A stretch of 5,183 nt of DNA from Dehalococcoidia bacterium (lineage in GTDB: Bacteria; Chloroflexota; Dehalococcoidia; SAR202; UBA826): contig DTSF01000017.1 in NCBI GenBank assembly GCA_012965485.1, forward strand, positions 1-5,183. Reading direction: 5' to 3'. Positions 1 through 5,183 of the stretch are shown here, piece by piece (within the stretch, counting starts at the first letter, position 1; each line of letters opens with the position of its first letter). A model generated the notes under the pieces. The model ran no database searches. It saw only the letters and a program-made list of their open reading frames with translations, and was not told the DNA's origin. The position numbers and the translations under genes are program-made.

Positions 1-1
1 G

Positions 2-1201
2 AAAATACGTGGGCCACTACATGGCATTCCCGTCGCAATTAAGGATTTGTGCTACACGAAAGGGGTTAGAACTATGGGAGGGACGGCTGTTCTTGAAGAA
101 AACATCCCTGACTATAATTCGACTGTCGTTTCACGGCTAAAGGGTGCCGGGGCGGTAATTTTAGGTAAATTAAACCTAACTGAAGGAGCAATGGGAGGGT
201 ACAACCCCAAAAGATCTATACCTAAAAACCCCTGGGATACCGACAAATGGGCTGGTTCATCTTCAAGTGGTTCTGGGGTAGCCACAGCTTTGGGCCTTTG
301 CACCGGTTCCCTTGGTAGTGATACCGGAGGATCTATTAGATTTCCCTCCTCTGCATGCGGACTGGTTGGAATTAAACCAACTTACGGGCGTGTAAGTCGA
401 TTCGGCGTCCTGGATCTAGCACAGACACTTGATCATGTGGGCCCTATGACCCGTGATGTTAGAGATGCAGCTCTAATATTGGCTGTAATTTCCGGATTTG
501 ATGAAAATGATTTGACTACGGTTCCAACTATAGCCCCGACATTTAACGATATTGAAAATGCCAATTTAGATGGTGTGACGATAGGTTATTCAGAACATTA
601 TTCAGAGGATGGAGTGGATGGAGAGATCATTAAAGCTACTCGAAATGTTTTAGAAATCTTACAGTACCATGGAGCCACAATAAAAAATATTGAACTAGAT
701 GATATTGATTCCTTCCTCCCCGCTTGGAAGACTCTTTGTACCGCTGAGGCCTTGAATGCTCATTCCTCCTTTTTCCCGGAAAGAGCATCAGAATATGGGT
801 TGTGGTTCAGGGGTTGGTTAGAACATGGTTTATCTGTGACTAGTCAAGAATATATAGATGCATCTCGCCAGCGAGCTTTGTGCAATGGCAAGTTAAGAAG
901 ATCCTTTGTCGGCACAGATGCAATGATATCTCCGACAGTAATAAGGCCCCCTCATTATGTCGATGACTCCATAAGTTATGGACCTATGGACGATAGAAGA
1001 GGGACCTCCTTTCAAAGGTTTACGGTTCCCTTCGATTACAACGGATACCCGACGGTATCTGTCCCATCTGGACTTAATAAGGATGGACTTCCACTCAGTA
1101 TTCAAGTGTCAGGACATCCTTTGTCCGAACCGATGCTTTGCAGAATCGCCCGGACCTATGAAAAGAGCTTGGGGCTTACAAATTTCCATCCTGATCTGTA
1201 A
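2..1201 (+). CDS. Amidase signature family hydrolase, 5'-truncated by the window edge
   Basis: The amidase-signature (AS) family hydrolyses or transfers amide groups using a Lys-cisSer-Ser triad. The frame is open from base 2, and the residues before the first possible start codon (TTG at 47) read GPLHGIPVAIKDL, a classic AS block, so the gene begins upstream and TTG 47 is not its start. The catalytic Lys is in AIKD (codon 41-43), the cis-Ser is in the Ser-rich AGSSSSGSG stretch (about 260-262), and the nucleophile is the last Ser of GSDTGGSIR (332-334); the two serines are 24 residues apart, as in characterised AS enzymes. KPTYGRVSRFGV and a C-terminal block (FTVPFDYNGYPTVSVPSG) complete the fold. 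About 400 residues are present, with perhaps 70-80 missing. The C-terminal block looks more like a general amidase than GatA of the tRNA-dependent amidotransferase, and no gatB or gatC lies downstream. Substrate is unknown. The protein is probably cytoplasmic. Confidence 0.93.
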   Translation, partial: KIRGPLHGIPVAIKDLCYTKGVRTMGGTAVLEENIPDYNSTVVSRLKGAGAVILGKLNLTEGAMGGYNPKRSIPKNPWDTDKWAGSSSSGSGVATALGLCTGSLGSDTGGSIRFPSSACGLVGIKPTYGRVSRFGVLDLAQTLDHVGPMTRDVRDAALILAVISGFDENDLTTVPTIAPTFNDIENANLDGVTIGYSEHYSEDGVDGEIIKATRNVLEILQYHGATIKNIELDDIDSFLPAWKTLCTAEALNAHSSFFPERASEYGLWFRGWLEHGLSVTSQEYIDASRQRALCNGKLRRSFVGTDAMISPTVIRPPHYVDDSISYGPMDDRRGTSFQRFTVPFDYNGYPTVSVPSGLNKDGLPLSIQVSGHPLSEPMLCRIARTYEKSLGLTNFHPDL

Positions 1202-1222
1202 GGCTAATTATTAGTTTTTTTT
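1200..1222 (+). terminator. Probable intrinsic terminator of the amidase gene
   Basis: Overlapping the stop codon, CTAA (1204-1207) pairs with TTAG (1211-1214) around a three-base loop. The stem can be lengthened by two G-U pairs and two A-U pairs into the T tract. Eight consecutive T residues (1215-1222) follow. The stem is AT-rich and weak, but the hairpin plus T-run directly after a stop codon is the expected arrangement. No folding energy was computed. Confidence 0.5.
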
Positions 1223-1224
1223 GG

Positions 1225-1253
1225 TTGACTGAAACACTCACCTCCAATAAGAT
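1225..1253 (+). promoter_or_regulatory. Candidate sigma70-type promoter for the transketolase-like gene
   Basis: TTGACT (1225-1230, five of six matches to the -35 consensus) is separated by exactly 17 bp from TAAGAT (1248-1253, four of six matches to the -10). It sits just after the presumed amidase terminator, as expected for a new transcription unit. Transcription would start near 1260 and leave a leader of about 120 nt before the ATG at 1380. I saw no thiamine riboswitch signature in that leader. It is a motif match only. Confidence 0.4.
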
Positions 1254-1363
1254 TCACTAGCCGGTTTTTGCCTTCCGAGTTAAAGGATATGCTTGCTGCT
1301 TTGGTTGTAGGGATATTTTATTTTTGGCAGGCATGATGGGTGGTTTGACGGTAAATAATAAAT

Positions 1364-1367
1364 AGGA
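1364..1367 (+). promoter_or_regulatory. Weak ribosome binding site for the start at 1380
   Basis: AGGA lies 12 bases before the ATG at 1380. The spacing is longer than ideal, but it is the only purine-rich Shine-Dalgarno-like match near this start. It gives modest support to the ATG, which also places the conserved TGHFGGP block about 50 residues into the protein, a plausible distance. Confidence 0.3.
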
Positions 1368-1379
1368 CGTATTTAGCAC

Positions 1380-1925
1380 ATGCCTAAAGTAAGTACGGTC
1401 ACCTTGTCATCAGTCCTTGATGCCCGTGAAGTGACCCTACCCGATTTTGATAAACAATACCTAGATGATGTGTCATTTTTGACAGCGATGACAATTGTTA
1501 TGATGGGTAACTATTGCCAGACAGGTCATTTTGGTGGGCCGTTGGCCTACACGCCTTACACCGTTGCCTCTCACTTAATTGGCCCCGAATTAGGTGGTCT
1601 TAAATACGATTATCGGAGGCCGAAGCATCCATATTCAGACAAGTTCATGCTAGCTGGAGGACATAACGCTCCAGTTGCATATGCCCTTTGGATGGTCTTA
1701 GGGGAGGCCTTATATCAGAAATACCAAAACACTGGAGATAAAAAATATCAGGCGGATTACAACCAAACATTACTTCCAATCGATTGCATAGGTTTTAGAA
1801 GATCTAAGCAGGGAATGCGAACCATACTTGAACAAAATGGACTGGTGGATCACCCAGCGATGGCGCAGGCTCAAGTGAGAGGCATACGCGCATTGGCGAG
1901 AGTACAGATGCGACTAATGATGTGA
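1380..1925 (+). CDS. Transketolase-like TPP enzyme, N-terminal fragment (frame broken)
   Basis: This is the N-terminal part of a thiamine-diphosphate (TPP) enzyme of the transketolase/E1 superfamily. Residues 48-60 (QTGHFGGPLAYTP, with His50) resemble the SGHPGAPMG block of transketolase, and residues 87-104 (DKFMLAGGHNAPVAYALW, with His95) resemble its DRFVLSNGHGSMLIYSLL block; both contribute active-site histidines in transketolase. Family-like sequence continues to about residue 173 (VRGIRALA). The last eight residues (RVQMRLMM) look unrelated and end at a TGA, while the expected continuation, ESTDATNDVNGGPSG, is encoded one frame over. The 181-residue product would therefore lack the Mg/TPP motif and half the active site and should be inactive alone. 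It should be read together with the gene piece starting at 1922: the intact protein would have about 840 residues. The ATG at 1380 is the natural start; a candidate promoter lies upstream. Confidence 0.85.
   Translation: MPKVSTVTLSSVLDAREVTLPDFDKQYLDDVSFLTAMTIVMMGNYCQTGHFGGPLAYTPYTVASHLIGPELGGLKYDYRRPKHPYSDKFMLAGGHNAPVAYALWMVLGEALYQKYQNTGDKKYQADYNQTLLPIDCIGFRRSKQGMRTILEQNGLVDHPAMAQAQVRGIRALARVQMRLMM
1878..1921 (+). other. Frameshift junction inside the transketolase-like gene
   Basis: Up to about 1898 the first frame reads family-like sequence (RGIRALA). From about 1898 the second frame reads ESTDATND and runs without a stop into NGGPSGIGIATAAGKA, the counterpart of TTGPLGQGIANAVGMA in transketolase. 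The second frame is open back to the TGA at 1829-1831, well before its nearest start codon, the GTG at 1922. Restoring one frame needs one inserted base, or a number leaving remainder one when divided by three, near 1890-1904. If relatives carry a few extra residues between ALA and ESTD, a deletion of about ten bases would also fit. There is no homopolymer or slippery heptamer at the site. Error versus true mutation cannot be decided from the sequence. Confidence 0.8.
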
Positions 1926-3901
1926 ATGGAGGGCCTTCCGGAATAGGGATTGCTACAGCCGCGGGGAAAGCCACATTTTGGGATATTATAGGTGCTTCCG
2001 AATCACCAAAAGTGATGGCAGTGGAGGGTGAGTTTGCAATGACATCTGGTCATTCGCAAGAGATGAAGACTCAAGCGGTTGCCCAACAGGTCGGGAAACG
2101 ACTGAGGGTTCTTTTGTCTTACAACAACGCTGGGATTGACGCCCAGCTAATTGGTGGAGTTATACAGCCTCAATATGAATCCTACAGGATTGTAGATCAA
2201 TGGACTTCATATGGCTGGAATGTATTTTCTGTAGATGATGCTAACGATATGAGCCAGGTAGTGGCTGCATTCAAAGCTATGGAGGATACTGATCCGTCGG
2301 ACCGCAGGCCCATGATCTTAATAGGAAAGACCACCAAAGGTTGGTGGCCTGGTGCGGAAAATGGACAAATACCTGGATATGGGAACCAGATCACAAGTTT
2401 TCAAAGCCACCCCTACACGTTTGCAATGAATTCCGAATACTTTTTGGCTCTTGCGGCGACCTTTGAAGATCGGTTTAATGTGAAATTTAAAGGTATTTTA
2501 GATGGCCCCATTTTGGATGAAAGAGAACGTTTGATCCAGTACAAAGAGAATATCGATATCGTAATGTCAGTGTTGGATAAAAATGGTTTAGGGGACTGGA
2601 TAGCCGACAGGTTGGTGAAAATCGGCGAGCAAGTGAAGGATCAAATTCCAACCCGAATCGATACCAGTATCGACCCTTTTATGGATGAAAGATTAGATTA
2701 TAGGACCCTTTCGCTTGAACCCCAGACGGTAACTGTAACAAACCCCGTCTCAGGGGAACAGAAAGAACTAGAAATTAGAATGTTTGAGAAACCTGGAGTT
2801 CCTAAGGGGAGTAGGAGGGCCATATCGGAAATCGTTAAATGGGTCAATTATGTGACTGATAATAGACTAGTTTTAGCGGCTGCTGATCTTGCTGACTCTA
2901 TCAACGTTGAGAAAGGCTCAATATGGGGAGAATTTGATCCAGTCACAAACCCGGCTGGAGTTCGTCTCCGATCTGCAATACAGGAGGCTGGCAATGTATC
3001 GACGGCAGTTGGATTAGTCAGCCAATCAGCCTCACTCGACCCTGAAAAACATTCGGGAGTCTGGGCACTTAGTGGTAGTTATGGTGCTTTCACGCCACTT
3101 ATGTACTTGCCGGTGAGAGTCTGGAGCCAGCAAAACCAAGACAGCCCCTTCAGGTTAGGAGTTTTGAATATTCTTGCAGGTCACTCTGGTCCGGAAACTG
3201 CAGCTGACGCTCGCACACATTTTGGTATATTTTCTCCACAAGTATGGAAACTGTTCCCAAGAGATCAAGTGATAACCCTTAATTTCTGGGACTATAACGA
3301 TGTCGCCCCTGCATATTTGGCAGCGGCAGAAATAGCGGCTAGAGATCCCAAGGTGGGAGTCATAGTTTTAGAGGTGGCAAGGCCAGATTTCCCGGTGGTA
3401 GATAGAAGTAAATTGGCCGATTCGGATATCAAAGCTGCGGCCAAAGGGTTTTATATACTGAAGGATTTTGATACATCTAAACCTAAAGAAGGATACATTG
3501 TAGTACAAGGCGCTTCATCCACTAGTAATCTGGTGGCCCAAATGGAACAGATTGAATCTGAAGGTCATAACGTCCGTATAATATCGGCTGTTTCAGAAGA
3601 TCTATTTAATCGGCAATCTCAAGAATATAAGGATCATGTGCTGCCTGCTTCGGCCAAGTACAACATGATGGTCGTAAGTACTGGCACTAAAAGAATGTGG
3701 CCTGTCGCAGGAGTTGGCCCCTTAACGGAAGAGTATTCATTGGTCTCGGATCACGATGATATGTGGCTAAGTGGAGGCTCGGAGGGAGAAGTTTTGAAAG
3801 AGGCAGGTTTGGATCCCGATACAATTTTTCAAGCAGTTGCCAAATTCGCGAGCGAGCATTCCGATAGGATGAAGCGTCAATTTGAACTATTATCGGGATA
3901 G
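1922..3901 (+). CDS. Transketolase-like TPP enzyme, catalytic and C-terminal portion (frame broken)
   Basis: This frame carries the rest of the enzyme begun at 1380. From the GTG at 1922, residues 2-17 match the GPLGQG region. Residues 33-37 (AVEGE) occupy the Mg/TPP motif position and NNAGI (68-72) matches its asparagine end. Residues 295-490 form the pyrimidine-binding domain, with apparent counterparts of E. coli transketolase residues (numbering from memory): Arg298 for R358, Ser326 in DLADS for S385, Glu355 for the TPP-activating E411, and His421, Asp429 and His433 for H461, D469 and H473 with identical spacings of eight and four. Residues 505-659 resemble the transketolase C-terminal domain (RQSQEYKDHVLP). 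The retained phosphate-binding residues suggest ketol transfer between sugar phosphates rather than pyruvate dehydrogenase E1. The joined protein (about 840 residues) exceeds the usual 660 or so, partly through a longer linker at 170-295. GTG 1922 has no well-placed ribosome binding site and is probably not a true start. Confidence 0.85.
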   Translation: MNGGPSGIGIATAAGKATFWDIIGASESPKVMAVEGEFAMTSGHSQEMKTQAVAQQVGKRLRVLLSYNNAGIDAQLIGGVIQPQYESYRIVDQWTSYGWNVFSVDDANDMSQVVAAFKAMEDTDPSDRRPMILIGKTTKGWWPGAENGQIPGYGNQITSFQSHPYTFAMNSEYFLALAATFEDRFNVKFKGILDGPILDERERLIQYKENIDIVMSVLDKNGLGDWIADRLVKIGEQVKDQIPTRIDTSIDPFMDERLDYRTLSLEPQTVTVTNPVSGEQKELEIRMFEKPGVPKGSRRAISEIVKWVNYVTDNRLVLAAADLADSINVEKGSIWGEFDPVTNPAGVRLRSAIQEAGNVSTAVGLVSQSASLDPEKHSGVWALSGSYGAFTPLMYLPVRVWSQQNQDSPFRLGVLNILAGHSGPETAADARTHFGIFSPQVWKLFPRDQVITLNFWDYNDVAPAYLAAAEIAARDPKVGVIVLEVARPDFPVVDRSKLADSDIKAAAKGFYILKDFDTSKPKEGYIVVQGASSTSNLVAQMEQIESEGHNVRIISAVSEDLFNRQSQEYKDHVLPASAKYNMMVVSTGTKRMWPVAGVGPLTEEYSLVSDHDDMWLSGGSEGEVLKEAGLDPDTIFQAVAKFASEHSDRMKRQFELLSG

Positions 3902-3908
3902 AAATAGG

Positions 3909-3931
3909 AAGGAGTGTTAAATTCACTTTTT
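3909..3931 (+). terminator. Possible intrinsic terminator after the transketolase-like gene
   Basis: Starting seven bases after the stop codon, AAGGAGTG (3909-3916) can pair with CACTTTTT (3924-3931) around a seven-base loop. This gives six Watson-Crick and two G-U pairs, and the stem runs into a T tract. The G-U pairs hold only in the + strand transcript, which fits termination of the rightward gene. It overlaps the last codons of the convergent protease gene. The stem is weak and no folding energy was computed. Confidence 0.35.
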
Positions 3932-5044
3932 AATGTCCAAGTTAAAAAGATGAGGACTCCTTTGATATACTTCGTCAATCAGGGTTGCATAGCCCATATT
4001 TGTTACGATACGTCCAGAGCTAGTTTTTTCCTTTCGGCTGGTATTTATACCAATCAAATCGCCATCCCTGCTGATTAAAGCTCCTCCGCTGTTACCAGGG
4101 TTGAGAGCCGCGTCAGTTTGTACCATCTGAATACCAGAATCTTCTTCATAAAGGTTGGCTGAGACTATCCCTGAAGTAACGGAGTAGTTTTCATTTAATG
4201 GATAACCCAAGGCATAAACTTCCAAACCAACCGCAGGGGGACCAACAAGGGTTATATCAAACACTGCCAAATCAAAAGCCTTGATTTCAATAACAGCTAT
4301 ATCTATCTCTTTATCTTCAAATATAGTTTCCCCTTCGTATTTACTTCCGTCGTAAAGCTCTATAAGCATGCTAGATCGATTTTCAATGACATGTTCATTT
4401 GTGATTATGAAGGTAGTTAGGGAATTATTGCCTGACACTAGAACCCCACTCCCTCCGCTTGTTCCAGATAGGATTTTGACTATCTTCTTTGTGGCTTGAT
4501 CCAAGACATCTATTAAGGTGATTGTCGGCGTTGGTGTTATTGTCGGTAAAGGGGTTGGTATAGGTGTGTAAGTTGGTGTACTGGTAGGAATAGGCGGAGG
4601 TGTAATAGTCGGCATCGGGGTATTTGTTGGTGGTATTGGGGTAGCGGTGGGTACGGTAGTATATGTTGGAAGTGGAGTATATGTTGGAAGTGGAGTATAT
4701 GTAGGGAGGGGGCTTGGGGTGTTGGTGATTGTAGGAAACGGGGTTGTTGTAGAAGTCGGTTGAGGAGTGTTAGTTCTGGTTGCTGTTCCGTGTATCGCGA
4801 TAGATGTTGCAGTCAAAGCAATGGAAAGCTGACTGTCAACCTCACTACTTATCTCAAAATTGTCTAATCTAGCCTCTACAGTTGCTCTGACAATTTTGTC
4901 AAAATCTTCAAAAATTGGCACAAATGGAGTTGCCGTTTCAATTTTCTGTCTAAGCGAATTATTGGTAGTATCCGCGCTTGAATCTACCTGACACGAGATT
5001 AAAGCGAAGCCGATGAAAAATATGTATATGACCTTTTTGTACAA
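3923..5044 (-). CDS. Predicted lipoprotein with Thr/Pro-rich stalk and trypsin-like (HtrA-type) serine protease domain
   Basis: A likely secreted, membrane-anchored serine endopeptidase of 373 residues. Residues 1-18 form a lipoprotein signal: Lys3-Lys4, a hydrophobic stretch, and lipobox Leu15-Ile16-Ser17-Cys18, so mature Cys18 should be lipidated. Residues 20-88 are polar and unrecognised. Residues 89-175 are almost entirely Thr/Pro with small or hydrophobic spacers, probably an extended stalk. Residues 185-360 are a trypsin-fold domain with His218 (TNEHV), Asp248 (EIDIAVI) and nucleophile Ser319 (NPGNSGGAL) all present, as in DegP/HtrA proteins. The protein ends soon after this domain, with no PDZ domain, unlike typical HtrA. 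The start appears to be TTG at 5044: an in-frame stop lies three codons upstream, and a later start would lose the signal peptide; the ribosome site is weak (GAGAA). The gene is convergent with the transketolase-like gene, 21 bp away. Thr/Pro stalks are common in Chloroflexota, but the host is inferred. Substrate is unknown. Confidence 0.9.
   Translation of the reverse strand: MYKKVIYIFFIGFALISCQVDSSADTTNNSLRQKIETATPFVPIFEDFDKIVRATVEARLDNFEISSEVDSQLSIALTATSIAIHGTATRTNTPQPTSTTTPFPTITNTPSPLPTYTPLPTYTPLPTYTTVPTATPIPPTNTPMPTITPPPIPTSTPTYTPIPTPLPTITPTPTITLIDVLDQATKKIVKILSGTSGGSGVLVSGNNSLTTFIITNEHVIENRSSMLIELYDGSKYEGETIFEDKEIDIAVIEIKAFDLAVFDITLVGPPAVGLEVYALGYPLNENYSVTSGIVSANLYEEDSGIQMVQTDAALNPGNSGGALISRDGDLIGINTSRKEKTSSGRIVTNMGYATLIDEVYQRSPHLFNLDIKK
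4660..4708 (-). repeat. 18-bp tandem repeat coding for PLPTYT units in the protease stalk
   Basis: Two identical 18-bp units (4660-4677 and 4678-4695) are followed by a partial third (4696-4708) with one mismatch. Read on the minus strand they encode [17 protein letters not shown] (residues 113-129). The length is a multiple of three, so unit gain or loss would change stalk length without breaking the frame. It lies inside a wider low-complexity Thr/Pro-coding region, about 4520-4780. Confidence 0.85.
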
Positions 5045-5183
5045 TTCTAGTTCTCATAGAGGTTCTATCATAAAAATGGATCAGCCAAAAATTCTTTAGG
5101 TATCATTGTCACCTGTGGGGCTTGCAAAAGTCTACAGAAGGTTCAGGTTCGGAGGGGTATCCAAGTGGGGAGAATGAAAATAT
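5045..5183. other. Upstream region of the protease gene, no recognisable gene
   Basis: These 139 bp should hold the protease promoter. On the minus strand a TATGAT -10-like hexamer lies at 5067-5072, but no convincing -35 lies 16-18 bp before it, so I do not call a promoter. On the + strand an ATG at 5174 follows purine-rich stretches (5151-5157 and 5167-5172), but their spacing to the ATG is poor and only three codons are visible. A new rightward gene starting here is possible but unsupported. Confidence 0.4.

Noticed and set aside
1345..1376. Second promoter close to the start at 1380 (TTGACG at 1345-1350)
   Set aside because: No acceptable -10 hexamer lies 16-18 bp downstream (nearest candidates CGTATT or a TATTTA at 20 bp), so the upstream pair at 1225-1253 is preferred.
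1254..1379. Thiamine (TPP) riboswitch in the leader of the TPP-dependent enzyme gene
   Set aside because: I looked for the conserved CTGAGA-type and ACCTGA-type THI-box segments and saw neither, and no strong stem-loop structure stands out by eye.
1890..1925. Programmed -1 frameshift or a coupled two-gene arrangement at the overlap of the two transketolase-like frames
   Set aside because: No X XXY YYZ slippery heptamer is present near 1890-1904, no clear ribosome site precedes the GTG at 1922, and family-like residues are encoded in the second frame upstream of that GTG. A plain frameshift fits better.
1..3901. A functional operon or new system linking the amidase and the transketolase-like enzyme
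   Set aside because: A likely terminator, a candidate promoter and a 178-bp gap separate them, and no shared pathway is evident from the sequences.
3687..3926. 79-codon open frame on the minus strand at the end of the transketolase-like gene
   Set aside because: It lies almost wholly antisense to well-supported coding sequence, has no recognisable motif, and is best explained as a chance frame.
5151..5183. Start of a tRNA gene (acceptor-like GGAGGGG followed by TATCC and AAGTGG)
   Set aside because: The D-loop would be too short, no T is at the position expected before an anticodon, and the window ends before any acceptor partner can be seen.

Overview
The window reads as a moderately AT-rich bacterial chromosomal segment with three protein-coding loci and no RNA genes, insertion sequences or CRISPR. 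The best organism guess is a member of the Chloroflexota, possibly a marine SAR202/Dehalococcoidia-type lineage. This is an inference, resting mainly on a surface lipoprotein with a long Thr/Pro-rich linker, a style of linker common in that phylum. There is no marker gene here to prove it.

Left part (2-1201, + strand): the 3' portion of an amidase-signature hydrolase. Its N-terminus lies beyond the left edge, but the whole Lys-cisSer-Ser catalytic set is inside the window. It is followed directly by a small AT-rich hairpin with an eight-T tract (likely terminator) and then a plausible sigma70-type promoter (1225-1253), so the next gene is probably a separate transcription unit.

Centre (1380-3901, + strand): a transketolase-like thiamine-diphosphate enzyme that would be about 840 residues if intact. 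In this sequence it is split into two overlapping open frames (1380-1925 and 1922-3901). The family-like sequence passes from the first frame to the second around 1890-1904, which points to a net one-base loss (mod 3): a sequencing or assembly error, or a real inactivating mutation. The enzyme keeps counterparts of the transketolase phosphate-binding and catalytic residues, but has Val-Glu-Gly where the TPP/Mg motif normally has Gly-Asp-Gly.

Right part (3923-5044, - strand): a convergent gene for a predicted lipoprotein with a Thr/Pro-rich stalk and a C-terminal trypsin/HtrA-like protease domain with an intact His-Asp-Ser triad and no PDZ domain. It appears to start at TTG. Its 3' end lies 21 bp from the end of the transketolase-like gene, and a possible hairpin terminator lies in that junction. 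The last 139 bp hold no recognisable gene.

The three genes show no obvious shared pathway. The layout (terminator and promoter between the first two, the third convergent) argues for three independent units. I did not find a convincing new multi-gene system; the most interesting items are the interrupted, motif-divergent transketolase-like enzyme and the stalked protease.
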